A DNA stretch of 64,000 nt from Micromonospora phaseoli (lineage in GTDB: Bacteria > Actinomycetota > Actinomycetes > Mycobacteriales > Micromonosporaceae), in assembly GCF_900109115.1 (NCBI RefSeq), contig NZ_FNYV01000016.1:45567-109566 (forward strand), read 5' to 3'. Numbering within the stretch: the stretch's first letter is position 1; every line of letters starts with the position of its first letter. A program made the translations under genes and the position numbers. Below the pieces are notes generated by a model. That model was not told the DNA's origin. It saw only the letters and a program-made list of their open reading frames with translations, and did no database searches. This document shows positions 43,608 through 52,404 of the stretch, piece by piece.

Positions 43608-44207
43608 CTATGCGGTGAGGGTCAGTGCGGCAGGCTGGTGGTCGCGGTCGGGGACTGTTGGAGGTTCTGCTCTTTCTGTTCGTGTCTCCATCCGGGCCAG
43701 GAGGTCCTCGAGGTCGGCCGGGGTGGACTTCCATCGGAATGGCCGGACGGTCGCGTTGTAGCGCTGTTCGAAGGCGGCGAGTCGGTCTTCGACCTGGTCA
43801 AGGCTGGTGCGCTTCGCGGAGGCGTAGGGCTCCTGGGTCATGAGCTGCTCGGCGAGGTCATGAACGGGATGAGGTTGGTCGGCTCCTGTGCGCCGGGTTC
43901 CGTGAAGATCCCGGCCTTGCAGAACGCCTTCACCAGCGCCAGCACACGCTTGTCCTCGATCCGTCTGCGTACCCCGGTCCATCAGGGCCGGGTGCGAGTT
44001 GTTGTCGAAGTACGCCTCGATGTCCGCCCGCAACTCCTCCAAGAATGCTTCCGCCGCCGGCTCGATGTGTCGAGCGGTTATCCCGTCCACGCCGGGCGTA
44101 CGTGACCCGGCCACCGCGGGCTCAAGGAGCAGTTCGCCCAAGCCTATCCCCGGGCCGACCTGGATGATCGGAGTCGTGGACTGGCGCGAGATGGTTCCCA
44201 CGTTCAC
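43608..44207 (-). pseudogene. Mosaic remnant: group II intron reverse transcriptase joined to IS630-type transposase end
   Basis: The frame begins with RT-like text GSRTPGVDGITARHIEPAAE and AFLEELRADIEAYFDNNSHP, then scrambled text, then TQEPYASAKRTSLDQVEDRL and RYNATVRPFRWKSTPADLEDLLARM, the terminal block of IS630-type transposases. The two parts come from unrelated elements and neither is complete. The join and the loss of all catalytic residues show it is dead. Confidence 0.6.
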
Positions 44208-45101
44208 TGTTGACCGTTCGTCGGATTAGGTGTCCAGCGATGCCCCTGCGGCATCGCCCTGACTACGCCGTAATCCTTCACCAGGGACGTTCCGACCGAC
44301 CGCGACACCGTGCCCAGGAGTTCCCGCCGTCAACCGGCGGGTGCGCGCCGCAACCCAGCCCAGATCCGTTCCTCACCTACACCTTTCCCACTCGTTTGCC
44401 GGGCCCGCGCCGTCTGGCAGTACCGACGCGTCCCGTCGCTGGGTTGCTCCCACCTCACCCGCGTCTCCGGGCTCAGGCTGCCCCCACAGGCGGCCTGCTA
44501 CGACAGACCGCCGCCGGAGTCCTTTCACCTCCGCACGGTCAAACAGCGCCTCGTGGCGCACACCGCGCCCGCTTCCGCTCCTCGCCGCTGCGCGGCTGTG
44601 GTGCGGGTCGGCTTGGTCTCGAACCACTACCGCAGCACTCGTCGAGGGCTGCGTCGACTCCGGCGGATCGGGTGAGCGCGAGCTTGGCCTCCCCGCTGGG
44701 CCGATGGAGGGCCCTGCACCAACTGATCAATGCCGAGTCGTCCTGATCATGACGGCGTGCACGGGTACGGCGGACTGGCCCCGTTCGGTAGTATGCGGCT
44801 GGTCCCGTTCATCCGTACGCCGACAGCTGTGGGCGGTGGAGACCCGCTTCGCTTTTCGCGTCGGTGGTCGTGGCTCGCGCCCTGGTTGCTACTCACCATG
44901 CTGGTCCCTACTCCTTGCTGCCCGAGGCCGTGGTCAATACAATGCATGCTCGAGCCGGCTCCTGCTGCTATTGACACGCATGTTTTGATGGGACCGTTCG
45001 CACGGGGGCGGCGCTTGCCACAAGTTGCCGCAGGCGTTTTGCTGCGCCCTTTCATCCCTGGCGATGCTGCAGTAGTGAATGCGGGGGAAGGTGCAGTAAA
45101 A
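44208..45101. other. Region without a supported gene upstream of the MATE operon
   Basis: About 890 bases. The minus strand next to the RT fragment could hold decayed group II intron RNA, but no secondary structure was established. CTTGCCACAAGTTGCC (45014-45029) is the last TTGCCA-family site, about 75 bases before the MATE start, and AT-rich DNA at 44935-44990 may be the operon promoter. Confidence 0.4.
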
Positions 45102-46508
45102 GTGGACGATATTGCCACGAGATCAGTGCCACGAATCTATTCATTGACTTGGCCACTGTTCCTGCAGATGCTCTTCATGCATCTCATCGGACTTGTTGAC
45201 ATTTTTGTTCTCAGCCGCATTTCCGATGACGCGTCGGCCGCTGTCGGTGCGGTCAACACGGTTATGACCTTCGTCATCATGATGTTCTCCTTCATGGGAC
45301 AGGGCGGAAGCCTGGTGTACGCCCAGTGTCTGGGAGCTGGGCGGCCCGACGACGCGCGGCGCTACTACAGCGCCTCGCTGGTCCTGCACCTGGCCGCCGG
45401 CGTAACCGTGAGTCTCCTGCTGTTCGTCTTCGCGCCCGACATCGCACGCCTGCTCGGCCTCGGCGGCGTGCACTTCGAGTACGGCGCCACATACCTGCGG
45501 GTGGTCGGCGGCGGCATCGTGTTCTACGCGGTGGTGTCAATGTTCGCGGGAATCATGTCGGCCAACGGTCACACCAGGCAGATGATGACCGCGTCTGTGC
45601 TGACCAACGTGCTCAACACCGGACTGCTGTACGTGCTGGTGCTGAGTCCGGCCGGCCCGCAGTGGGGCGTGGCCGGCGCCGCGTGGTCCACCGTCACCGC
45701 CTCGTTCGTCGGGCTCGCGTACAACGTATGGCTGGTGGCGTTCCGGCTGCGGATCCGCTTCGCCGTGGCCCTGTCCCTCCGCGACCTCGTCCGGGATGGC
45801 CGGATCCTGCTGCGGTACACCGTGCCCACCACCCTGGAGCCCATGCTCTGGCAGGCCGCGCAGATCGTCGCGACGGCGATCATCACCGCGCTGGGCCCGG
45901 TGGCGCTCGCCGCGCGGATCTACACCCTGACGATCACGAATCTGATCGGTATGTTCAGCTCGGCGCTGTCGCAGGGACTCCAGATCACGGTGGGGCACCT
46001 CGCCGGAGCGGGCGATGCCGCAGCGGTACGTCGCACCTACCGCTGGGTGGTGTGGATCGGTCTAGCCGTGGCGGTGCTGCTTGCCGCGATGGCCGGACTG
46101 CTCAGTGGACCGATCATGCGGATCTTTACGGACGACCCCGATGTCGTTCGAGTCGGCCAGTTGCTGCTCGCGATGGGACTGGTCTACCTGCCGAGTTCCG
46201 CAGTGATCATGAATACGGCCGGGGCGCTGCGCGGCGTCGGTCAGGTTCGCTATCCCGCGCTGGTCGGCATCGTCGTCCTGTGGACGGTCTTCCTGCCACT
46301 GGCCTACACCCTGTCGCTCCCTCTGGGCCTTGGAGTCCTCGGGGTCATGATCGCCATGGGAGTGGACGAGAACCTACGGGCGGTCCTGCTCGTACTCCGT
46401 TGGCGCCGCCTGATCGCCTCACCGGACGGCACCGCCCTGCTCGCTCGAACCCTCATCAGCCCGTCCAACCGTCGATCCACCGTCCCATCGGAGGTCGCCT
46501 CGCAATGA
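45102..46508 (+). CDS. MATE-family efflux transporter
   Basis: A 468-residue MATE multidrug/secondary exporter with 12 membrane segments. The GTG at 45102 is chosen (GGAAGG 10 bases upstream, VDDIATRSVPRIYSLTWPLF); the upstream frame from 44730 has no homology. Conserved MATE features are the first helix ASAAVGAVNTVMTFVIMMFS and the repeated halves. MATE exporters use sodium or proton gradients to expel drugs and natural products. It overlaps the next gene by ATGA and heads the operon ending in the kanosamine genes, so the exported compound is probably the kanosamine-bearing product. Confidence 0.88.
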   Translation: MDDIATRSVPRIYSLTWPLFLQMLFMHLIGLVDIFVLSRISDDASAAVGAVNTVMTFVIMMFSFMGQGGSLVYAQCLGAGRPDDARRYYSASLVLHLAAGVTVSLLLFVFAPDIARLLGLGGVHFEYGATYLRVVGGGIVFYAVVSMFAGIMSANGHTRQMMTASVLTNVLNTGLLYVLVLSPAGPQWGVAGAAWSTVTASFVGLAYNVWLVAFRLRIRFAVALSLRDLVRDGRILLRYTVPTTLEPMLWQAAQIVATAIITALGPVALAARIYTLTITNLIGMFSSALSQGLQITVGHLAGAGDAAAVRRTYRWVVWIGLAVAVLLAAMAGLLSGPIMRIFTDDPDVVRVGQLLLAMGLVYLPSSAVIMNTAGALRGVGQVRYPALVGIVVLWTVFLPLAYTLSLPLGLGVLGVMIAMGVDENLRAVLLVLRWRRLIASPDGTALLARTLISPSNRRSTVPSEVASQ

Positions 46509-47614
46509 AGGCAAGTTTGGTCATCCCTACCTACAACTCCCGTCACCTGCTGGAGGCATGCCTGATCTCCCTCAACCACCAGAGGGTCGCTCCAGGAGAC
46601 TCGTTCGAGGTGCTGCTCGTCGACGACGGCTCCACCGACGGCACCGGCGAACTCGTACAGAAACTGGAGGTCGACTACGACCTGCGGTACCTGTTCAAGC
46701 CGCGTACGCCGGAGTCGTGCCGCAGCGCCGCCCGCAACCTCGGAATCAGCAACGCCGAGGGCGAGGTGGTGGTGATGATCGACGGTGACCAGGTGCTCAC
46801 GCCGAACTTCGTGGGCGAGCACCTGCGCGCCCACCGCGACCGCTCGGATCTCGTGGTGATCGGGTTCCGCACCTACCTGGAGCCCGGCGTCGTGGACCTG
46901 GCAGCCCTGCGGCGTGGCTTCTCGCTCGCGGCACTGCCGCCCATCGCGGAGGATGACGAACGCGAGACGATCATGGAGAGGCTGTCGCAGAACCTGCACA
47001 ACCTGGCCACGCGGTGGCACTTTCTCTACGGCTGTAACGCATCGGTGCGCCGCGAGCACCTGCTCGCCGTCGGTGGCTTCGACGAGGCGTTCAAGCGGTG
47101 GAGCTTCGAGGATGTGGAACTGGGCTACCGACTGCACCAGCGAGGGCTGGTCTTCGTGCACCACCCGTACGCGGTCCTCTACCACCAGCACCACGGCCAC
47201 TCGGCGGTCCGACAGCACGCGGACTGGCGGGAGAACTTCGCGCTCTTCACCGCCAAGCACCGGCAGCCCGAGGTGGCCTGCCAGTGGATTTTGGACCGCT
47301 TCTTCGACCCGGATGAAAACGATCTGACCTGGACGGAGCTGTATCTGCGGCTCGAGTACGCGGTGCGGGGCCTGCAGGGTCGCCTGCCAACGACCGGCGC
47401 CGTTGAGGTTCTACAGATCACCGACGATCCGGCCGGGGCCTTGCGCGCCATCACCGAGCGTGCGCAGGAGGGCCACCTGCTCGTTGTCGACCGCACCGAC
47501 GACCGGGATCTGCCGCTGCTCGTCCAGGCGGTGGCTACGCCTCACGAGCTCTTCTACTTCAAGGAGCCCGACCCGACCGCCGCCGCCGCGCTGATCGACC
47601 AGTACACGGCGTGA
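46505..47614 (+). CDS. GT2 glycosyltransferase, paralog with C-terminal extension
   Basis: A 369-residue GT2 starting MKASLVIPTYNSRHLLEACL with ATGA overlap to the MATE gene. Motifs are LLVDDGSTDGTGEL, PESCRSAARNLGISNAEGEV, metal-binding MIDGDQVLTPNF and GGFDEAFKRWSFEDVELGYR. The last 105 residues (WTELYLRLEYAVRGLQGRLP, HLLVVDRTDDRDLPLLVQAV, TPHELFYFKEPDP) are paralogous to the extension of the GT2 at 25499-26659 and match no domain I know. The gene is upstream of ntdA with 57 bases between, so its donor may be a kanosamine derivative. Confidence 0.88.
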   Translation: MKASLVIPTYNSRHLLEACLISLNHQRVAPGDSFEVLLVDDGSTDGTGELVQKLEVDYDLRYLFKPRTPESCRSAARNLGISNAEGEVVVMIDGDQVLTPNFVGEHLRAHRDRSDLVVIGFRTYLEPGVVDLAALRRGFSLAALPPIAEDDERETIMERLSQNLHNLATRWHFLYGCNASVRREHLLAVGGFDEAFKRWSFEDVELGYRLHQRGLVFVHHPYAVLYHQHHGHSAVRQHADWRENFALFTAKHRQPEVACQWILDRFFDPDENDLTWTELYLRLEYAVRGLQGRLPTTGAVEVLQITDDPAGALRAITERAQEGHLLVVDRTDDRDLPLLVQAVATPHELFYFKEPDPTAAAALIDQYTA

Positions 47615-47671
47615 CCGGGCCCCGGCGGCGTCGCCAGGTTCCGTACCTTCTCGAAACGGGGGACACACACC

Positions 47672-49036
47672 TTGCCCTACTCACCTGTGGCTGAAACGAC
47701 GTCGCCGACGTCGGACGTGGCCGACCTCAGCGGCGACAGCTCGGGGCTGCACCGGATCGTGACGGATCTGACCACAGCCGCGCGACCGAGGTACCAGTTC
47801 CGGCCCGGGCCGGCGAACAGCCGCCTAGCCGCCGCCGTGCTCCGCGAGGGTCGGCTGCGGCCCACGTCCGACCTGCTGGCAGACCTGTTCACCGTTCGTC
47901 CCGATGACGGGCGCACCAGGTTCCTGCCCAAGGAGAGACTGCTCTCCGACGACGAGAAGGCGCTTGCCGTGGCCGCCTTCGAGCGTGCCGTCCGTGCCGG
48001 TGACATGACCAGTGGCCCTCAGATCGAGCAGTTCGAAGCCGCACTCGCCGGCCACCTCGGGCTGCCCGAGGTGATCGCCACCAGCAGCGGCACCCACGCC
48101 CTGGTCATCGCGCTCCTAGCCGTCGGTGTCGGCGCCGGCGACGAGGTGATCATCCCGGCGAACAGCTTCGCGGCCACGGAGAACGCGGTCCTCGCGATCA
48201 ACGCCGTTCCGGTCCTCGCCGACGTCCGGAGCGACTTCACCCTGGACCCGGCCGACGTCGCGACCCGGATCACCGACCGGACCGCAGCGATCCTGCCTGT
48301 CCACCTCTACGGCAAGCTGGCTGACATGCCAGCGCTGGCGGATCTGGCCCGCGGGCACGGGCTCGCCCTGGTCGAGGACGCCTGCCAGGCCATCGGCGTG
48401 ACCGGCGTGGGTGCACACTCGGACGCGGTAGCGTTGAGTCTCAACCCGTTCAAGAACGTCGGACTCTGCGGCAAGGCGGGAGCCGTCGTCACCCGCGGCG
48501 CGGAACTCGCCGCCCGGTGCCGGGTCCTCGCCTACCACGGCTTCGCGGTCGGGCGGAAGAACGTCAAGACGGCCGACTTCGGGTTCAACGCCCGCATCGA
48601 CAACACCCTCGCCGTCATCGGGCTCGACCTGCTGCCGTTGGCGCACGTCAACGGGCTGCGGCGAACCTGGCTGGCGCAGCGGTACCGGGAGGCGCTGGCG
48701 CCGCTGGCCGAGCAGGGCATGCTCGGTCTGCCGGAGTTCACCAGCGACCATGGCTGGCACCTGTTCGCGATCCAGGTCCTCGACGGGCCGAGCCGCGACG
48801 GTCTCCGTGACTGGCTGGCCGAGCACGCGAGGGTCGAGACGGACGTCTTCTACCCGGTGCTCACCCACCGGCAACATACGCCGCTGCGCAACACCGCTTT
48901 CGCCGACGTACGCCTGCCGGTGACCGAGCAGCTCCACGAGCGGGTGCTGCACCTTCCGCTGCACCAGCACCTCACGCTCGCCGAGCAGGACCGCACGATG
49001 GAGGGGCTCTATGCCGCCTTCCGCGCCCACCGGTGA
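47672..49036 (+). CDS. ntdA: NtdA-type 3-oxo-glucose-6-phosphate aminotransferase
   Basis: A 454-residue DegT/DnrJ-family PLP enzyme, TTG start. It tracks Bacillus NtdA closely: MTSGPQIEQFEAAL, VIATSSGTHALVIALLAVG, IIPANSFAATENAVLA, ILPVHLYGKLADM, VEDACQAIG (D236 pairs with PLP N1), SLNPFKNVGLCGKAGAVV (Schiff-base K261), FGFNARIDN, and the end LHLPLHQHLTLAEQDRTMEGL. In B. subtilis NtdA aminates 3-oxo-glucose 6-phosphate with glutamate to give kanosamine 6-phosphate. The gene precedes NtdB- and NtdC-type genes exactly as in that pathway. Confidence 0.9.
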   Translation: MPYSPVAETTSPTSDVADLSGDSSGLHRIVTDLTTAARPRYQFRPGPANSRLAAAVLREGRLRPTSDLLADLFTVRPDDGRTRFLPKERLLSDDEKALAVAAFERAVRAGDMTSGPQIEQFEAALAGHLGLPEVIATSSGTHALVIALLAVGVGAGDEVIIPANSFAATENAVLAINAVPVLADVRSDFTLDPADVATRITDRTAAILPVHLYGKLADMPALADLARGHGLALVEDACQAIGVTGVGAHSDAVALSLNPFKNVGLCGKAGAVVTRGAELAARCRVLAYHGFAVGRKNVKTADFGFNARIDNTLAVIGLDLLPLAHVNGLRRTWLAQRYREALAPLAEQGMLGLPEFTSDHGWHLFAIQVLDGPSRDGLRDWLAEHARVETDVFYPVLTHRQHTPLRNTAFADVRLPVTEQLHERVLHLPLHQHLTLAEQDRTMEGLYAAFRAHR

Positions 49037-49925
49037 GCTCCTGTGCCACCTGGTCCGACCGGACACGGTGCGCCGGGTGGCGTTCTGCGACTTCGACGAG
49101 ACGTACCTCGCCCACCAGCCCACGGCGGCGCAGCGCCGATCCCTGCGGGAGCTGGAGGCGTACCTGGTCCGATCCGCGGGTCAGGGGCTGCTCTTCGGGT
49201 GGGTGACAGGTAGCTCCCTGGTATCCGTGACGGCCAAGGCCCGCCGCCACGAACTGGCCGTCATGCCGCACTTCGTGGCGGCGGCGCTCGGCACCGAGCT
49301 GGTGTTCTTCGCCGACGGTGTGCCGGTTCCCGATCCGGTGTGGCAGCAGCGAATCGCGGCCAGTGGTTTCTCGGCCGACCGTGTGGACCTCGCCGTGGAG
49401 GCGTTGGCGGCGCGGGGTATCCGGCTCACCCCCCAACCGACCAGCGTCGAGAAGGAGTACGTGGCCAGCTACTACCACCAGGCCCGTGGCACCAGTGCCG
49501 ACCGGGCGGCGCTGGTCGGTATCCGGAGCGAGGCCCGGCGGCACGGGCTCGGCGTCAACATCAGCCGGTGCAACCCCCTCGCAGGCGACCCGGAGGACGC
49601 CTACGACGTGGACCTCCTGCCTGACTGCTGCGGCAAGCGCAACGTGGTGCGTCACGTTTGCCAACGGTTCGGAGTTCCGACCTCGGTGGCGTACGCCTTC
49701 GGTGACAGCGGCAACGACCTGGAGATGCTCGCCGCGGTGGGCCACGGGTTGCTCGTCGCCAACGCCACCGCGGAGGCGCGGTCGCGCCACGAGCGGGTCT
49801 CCCCCCACCCGTACGCGGAGGCGGTGCTGCACGCGCTGCAACAGGCCCCGAGGACGGTGACTGATCACACCGGGAGGCGCGCGCCCCGGAAGACCTCCCA
49901 ATTCGACGACTCGTCCGAGAACTAG
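49011..49925 (+). CDS. ntdB: NtdB-type kanosamine-6-phosphate phosphatase
   Basis: A 304-residue HAD hydrolase starting MPPSAPTGELLCHLVRPDTV, overlapping ntdA by 26 bases. Motif I is CDFDETY (nucleophile D27, acid D29), then GWVTGSSLVSVTAKA, VNISRCNPLAGDPEDAYDVD and motif IV AYAFGDSGNDLEML. The RCNPLAGDPEDxYDVD block is shared with B. subtilis NtdB, the phosphatase that releases kanosamine from its 6-phosphate. Position between NtdA- and NtdC-type genes confirms the assignment. The last 25 residues are extra. Confidence 0.9.
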   Translation: MPPSAPTGELLCHLVRPDTVRRVAFCDFDETYLAHQPTAAQRRSLRELEAYLVRSAGQGLLFGWVTGSSLVSVTAKARRHELAVMPHFVAAALGTELVFFADGVPVPDPVWQQRIAASGFSADRVDLAVEALAARGIRLTPQPTSVEKEYVASYYHQARGTSADRAALVGIRSEARRHGLGVNISRCNPLAGDPEDAYDVDLLPDCCGKRNVVRHVCQRFGVPTSVAYAFGDSGNDLEMLAAVGHGLLVANATAEARSRHERVSPHPYAEAVLHALQQAPRTVTDHTGRRAPRKTSQFDDSSEN

Positions 49926-49939
49926 CGGGAAGGAAACCT

Positions 49940-50977
49940 GTGAGAATCGGCATTGTCGGGGCCGGCAACATCGCCCGGGCCCACGTGAACGCGATCCATC
50001 TGCTTCCGCACACCGAACTGGTCGGGGTGCACGACATCGCGCCGGACCGCGCAGCTGCGGCCGCCACACGCTTCGGCTGCTCCGCCTTCGACCGCCTGGA
50101 TTCGCTGTACGACCAGATCGACGGGGTGATCATCGCTTCGCCCAACCACACCCACGCCGAACTGGCCACGGAAGCGATCGCGCGGGGGAAGCACGTGCTA
50201 TGTGAGAAGCCCATGACGGTCACCGTCGGTCAGGCGCGGGAGCTGACCGACATGGCGGAGGCGAGTGGACTGAGCTGCGGCATCAGTTTCAACTACCGGT
50301 ACCTCGACGTGGTGCATGAGGTCCGGAGGATCGTCGACGACGGGGTGCTCGGCCGGCCGCTGTTCATCGAGGTGTCATTCCAGCGCAGCAGTGCGCTGAC
50401 CCGGCGCCACTTCACCTGGCGCGACAGTGAGGTGGGCCTGTCCACCAGCGGCGCCCTGGGCGACCTGGGCGTGCACCTGCTGGACCTGCTCCCGTTCATG
50501 TTCGGCAGCGCGGTGGAGGCCCGCAACTGTCGTATCAAGCTCCGCACCAACGTGCCGGAGCGTGAGGGCCGCCCGGTGCGGGTCGACGACTACGCCTTCG
50601 TCGGGGGGCACCTGACCAACGGCGTCTACTTCACCATGGTCGCCTCGAAGTCCGCTCTTCCCGAAGACGTCGGACTGTCCCTACGGATCGTCGGCGAGGG
50701 CAGTGAATTCTCCTACCACTCCCGCGACGGGGCGGCCTACCATCTCAGGTCCGCCGTGCGGTGGGAACGCCGGCCGCTACGGCAGCGCCGGCCGCTGGCC
50801 GACCCGGTGGGCGAGGTGACAGGCTGGGGAAGCACCTTCCACCACCAGCTGCGGGAGTGGTCGGACCTGGTGCACGGTCGCCGTCCGCGTACCCGATTGG
50901 CGGACTTCGCGGACGGGCTGCGCGCCCAGACGATCCTGGCGGACCTGCTGGAGCAGGGGCAGTACGCGCTGGTGTGA
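49940..50977 (+). CDS. ntdC: NtdC-type glucose-6-phosphate 3-dehydrogenase
   Basis: A 345-residue Gfo/Idh/MocA oxidoreductase starting at GTG with GGGAAGGA upstream. The NAD site is MRIGIVGAGNIARAHVNAIH; the catalytic EKP motif is HVLCEKPMTVTVG; the substrate-face motif is GALGDLGVHLLDLLPFM. In B. subtilis NtdC oxidises C3 of glucose 6-phosphate with NAD, making the substrate of NtdA. Together with the ROK kinase in the other operon it could convert glucose to kanosamine in four steps. A perfect terminator hairpin follows its TGA after four bases. Confidence 0.88.
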   Translation: MRIGIVGAGNIARAHVNAIHLLPHTELVGVHDIAPDRAAAAATRFGCSAFDRLDSLYDQIDGVIIASPNHTHAELATEAIARGKHVLCEKPMTVTVGQARELTDMAEASGLSCGISFNYRYLDVVHEVRRIVDDGVLGRPLFIEVSFQRSSALTRRHFTWRDSEVGLSTSGALGDLGVHLLDLLPFMFGSAVEARNCRIKLRTNVPEREGRPVRVDDYAFVGGHLTNGVYFTMVASKSALPEDVGLSLRIVGEGSEFSYHSRDGAAYHLRSAVRWERRPLRQRRPLADPVGEVTGWGSTFHHQLREWSDLVHGRRPRTRLADFADGLRAQTILADLLEQGQYALV

Positions 50978-50981
50978 GGCC

Positions 50982-51019
50982 GTGGTGGCGGATCCGGCAC
51001 CCGCCGGATCCGCCACCAC
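50982..51019. terminator. Perfect 17-base hairpin ending the kanosamine operon
   Basis: Arms 50982-50998 and 51003-51019 are perfect complements with a 4-base loop, directly after the NtdC-type gene. It marks the right edge of the cluster. Confidence 0.9.
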
Positions 51020-51045
51020 CGACGATCCCGCCGGCCGCCCCGGTT

Positions 51046-51183
51046 AAGGGTTCCAGCAGCGGCTTACATGCCGCCACATCGAGCTTGAAGAATAGACTGA
51101 GGGTTCCCGCTAGTGTCTGACCTGCGGAAACCCTCACGCTGTCGGGACGGCCGGATTCGAACCGACGACCCCTTGGCCCCCAG
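51046..51183 (-). repeat. 138-bp direct repeat, copy 1, with tRNA-Pro(GGG) 3' half
   Basis: On the minus strand the part at 51141-51183 reads as a tRNA-Pro from the anticodon loop on: loop with anticodon GGG, stem CCAAG, T-loop TTCGAAT and acceptor CGTCCCG. The 5' half (acceptor and D arm) is absent. The rest is a hairpin (GAGGGTT...AACCCTC type). An ungapped 138-base alignment to 63812-63949 has about 19 mismatches by eye. Confidence 0.75.
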
Positions 51184-51630
51184 TAGTCCGGTGGCCCAGC
51201 GGCATGCTCACGCACGTTTGTCCAGGTCGCATCAAGCATAAACCAGCCGTGTAAAGGAGTCGTCCTACCACCCCGCAGCACCAGTTGGCCCTTCCAACCA
51301 CCACCCGGGCGAGCCACCCGTTACCTCACCGCCGGTTCCAGCAGTGGGACCGACCGGCGCCGCGCCGAAATGGCCGGTTGTCGCATGGTGATCCTGCAGG
51401 GCACTCCTCGTTCGCTTGCACAGCGCTCCGCCCGCTGGCCAGGAGCCGGAACGCAAGCTGCGGATAGGGGCACACGCTGTGCCGGGTGGCCGGTCGTCCA
51501 CATGCTGCTCGCATCCGCCTGCCGCTTGCCCGGCGCGCTCGCCAGCTTCGGAGTGTTCGCCCTGGACCCCGCCTGGTACGCCAGCCACCCAGCACGCCAT
51601 CGCCGACCTACCGAGCCGCCCGCCATCAAC
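51184..51630. other. Intergenic region without supported gene
   Basis: Both strands hold short overlapping frames with no recognisable motif. This stretch separates the tRNA scar from the small hypothetical gene. Confidence 0.4.
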
Positions 51631-52128
51631 TCACGTGGTCACCGGCTCCGGTAGGTAGGCCTGGTACAACTGCTTGACGAGCGAGTTGAAGGCGTAACCC
51701 CACAACCTGGTTCCCCGGAAGGTCCACACTTTGCCTGCCTTCACGTCCACGACGGCGGGCTGCGCCATCGCCGCGAAGCCGTTCACATTGAGGCGGTACG
51801 CCTTCTGCGTCAACGCCACAGCAGCCGAATCCACCGACTCGGTCACCAGGATCGGCAGCACGATCACGCCCGACTGCAAGCCGCGCCACTGACCCTTACG
51901 TCCCAGGCCCAGATTCACCACGTCATCGACATACGCCCGAAGGCCAGCCTCATCGACCCGCTCCACCTGGGCCGCAACCGCGAAGATGTGAATACGCGTC
52001 AGCAGCCGGACCCTGGCCCGATATCCGACCACCACCGGCAACGATCCGATATTCTCATCAGTTACCGCACATCCATCGGCAACGAATCGCTGCCGAACAA
52101 TGCCCATATACCGATCCGCTGAGTCCAT
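51631..52128 (-). CDS. Conserved hypothetical protein
   Basis: A 165-residue protein starting MDSADRYMGIVRQRFVADGC. It begins with an alpha-helix, then a beta-rich core (SLPVVVGYRARVRLLTRIHIFAVAAQV), a segment rich in hydrophobic residues (SGVIVLPILVTESVDSAAVAL) and WTFRGTRLWGYAFNSLVKQLY at the end. It has no signal peptide. I recognise no family. It lies codirectional with and downstream of the toxin/immunity genes and might be part of that module. Confidence 0.65.
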   Translation of the reverse strand: MDSADRYMGIVRQRFVADGCAVTDENIGSLPVVVGYRARVRLLTRIHIFAVAAQVERVDEAGLRAYVDDVVNLGLGRKGQWRGLQSGVIVLPILVTESVDSAAVALTQKAYRLNVNGFAAMAQPAVVDVKAGKVWTFRGTRLWGYAFNSLVKQLYQAYLPEPVTT

Positions 52129-52404
52129 GGTCGGGACGCCCTTTCATGGCTTGCCGCCTGCCGAGCAACGAGAAGTACGCCAAAGCGCCCAGAAAAAGCC
52201 CTGAAAATGGGATCTACCCGGGCTTGGCTACGATTTCTGGAACTTGAGGGTTGAGACGGCGCGCTCGCCGAGGGTTTGGAGGTTGCGTGATTGTGGTTGA
52301 CGGATTTACCGCAGGACGGGCGGGTGCGGCGGCGTTTGAAGGGGTCCATATTGTGCCGTGAGCAGCTCACTAGCCTTTTCCACGAAAGTCAGCAATTGGC
52401 CTGA
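52129..52404. other. Gap with no supported gene
   Basis: Short frames only. The minus strand has a basic frame (MDPFKRRRTRPSCGKS) that may be transposase debris, with no confirming motif. Confidence 0.35.

Noticed and set aside
44208..44700. Group II intron RNA upstream of the RT fragment
   Set aside because: I could not identify domain V or the intron boundaries, so only a mention is justified.
51141..51183. Complete tRNA-Pro gene
   Set aside because: Only the anticodon-to-acceptor 3' half is present; no 5' acceptor strand or D arm is found within 100 bases. The same applies at 63907-63949.
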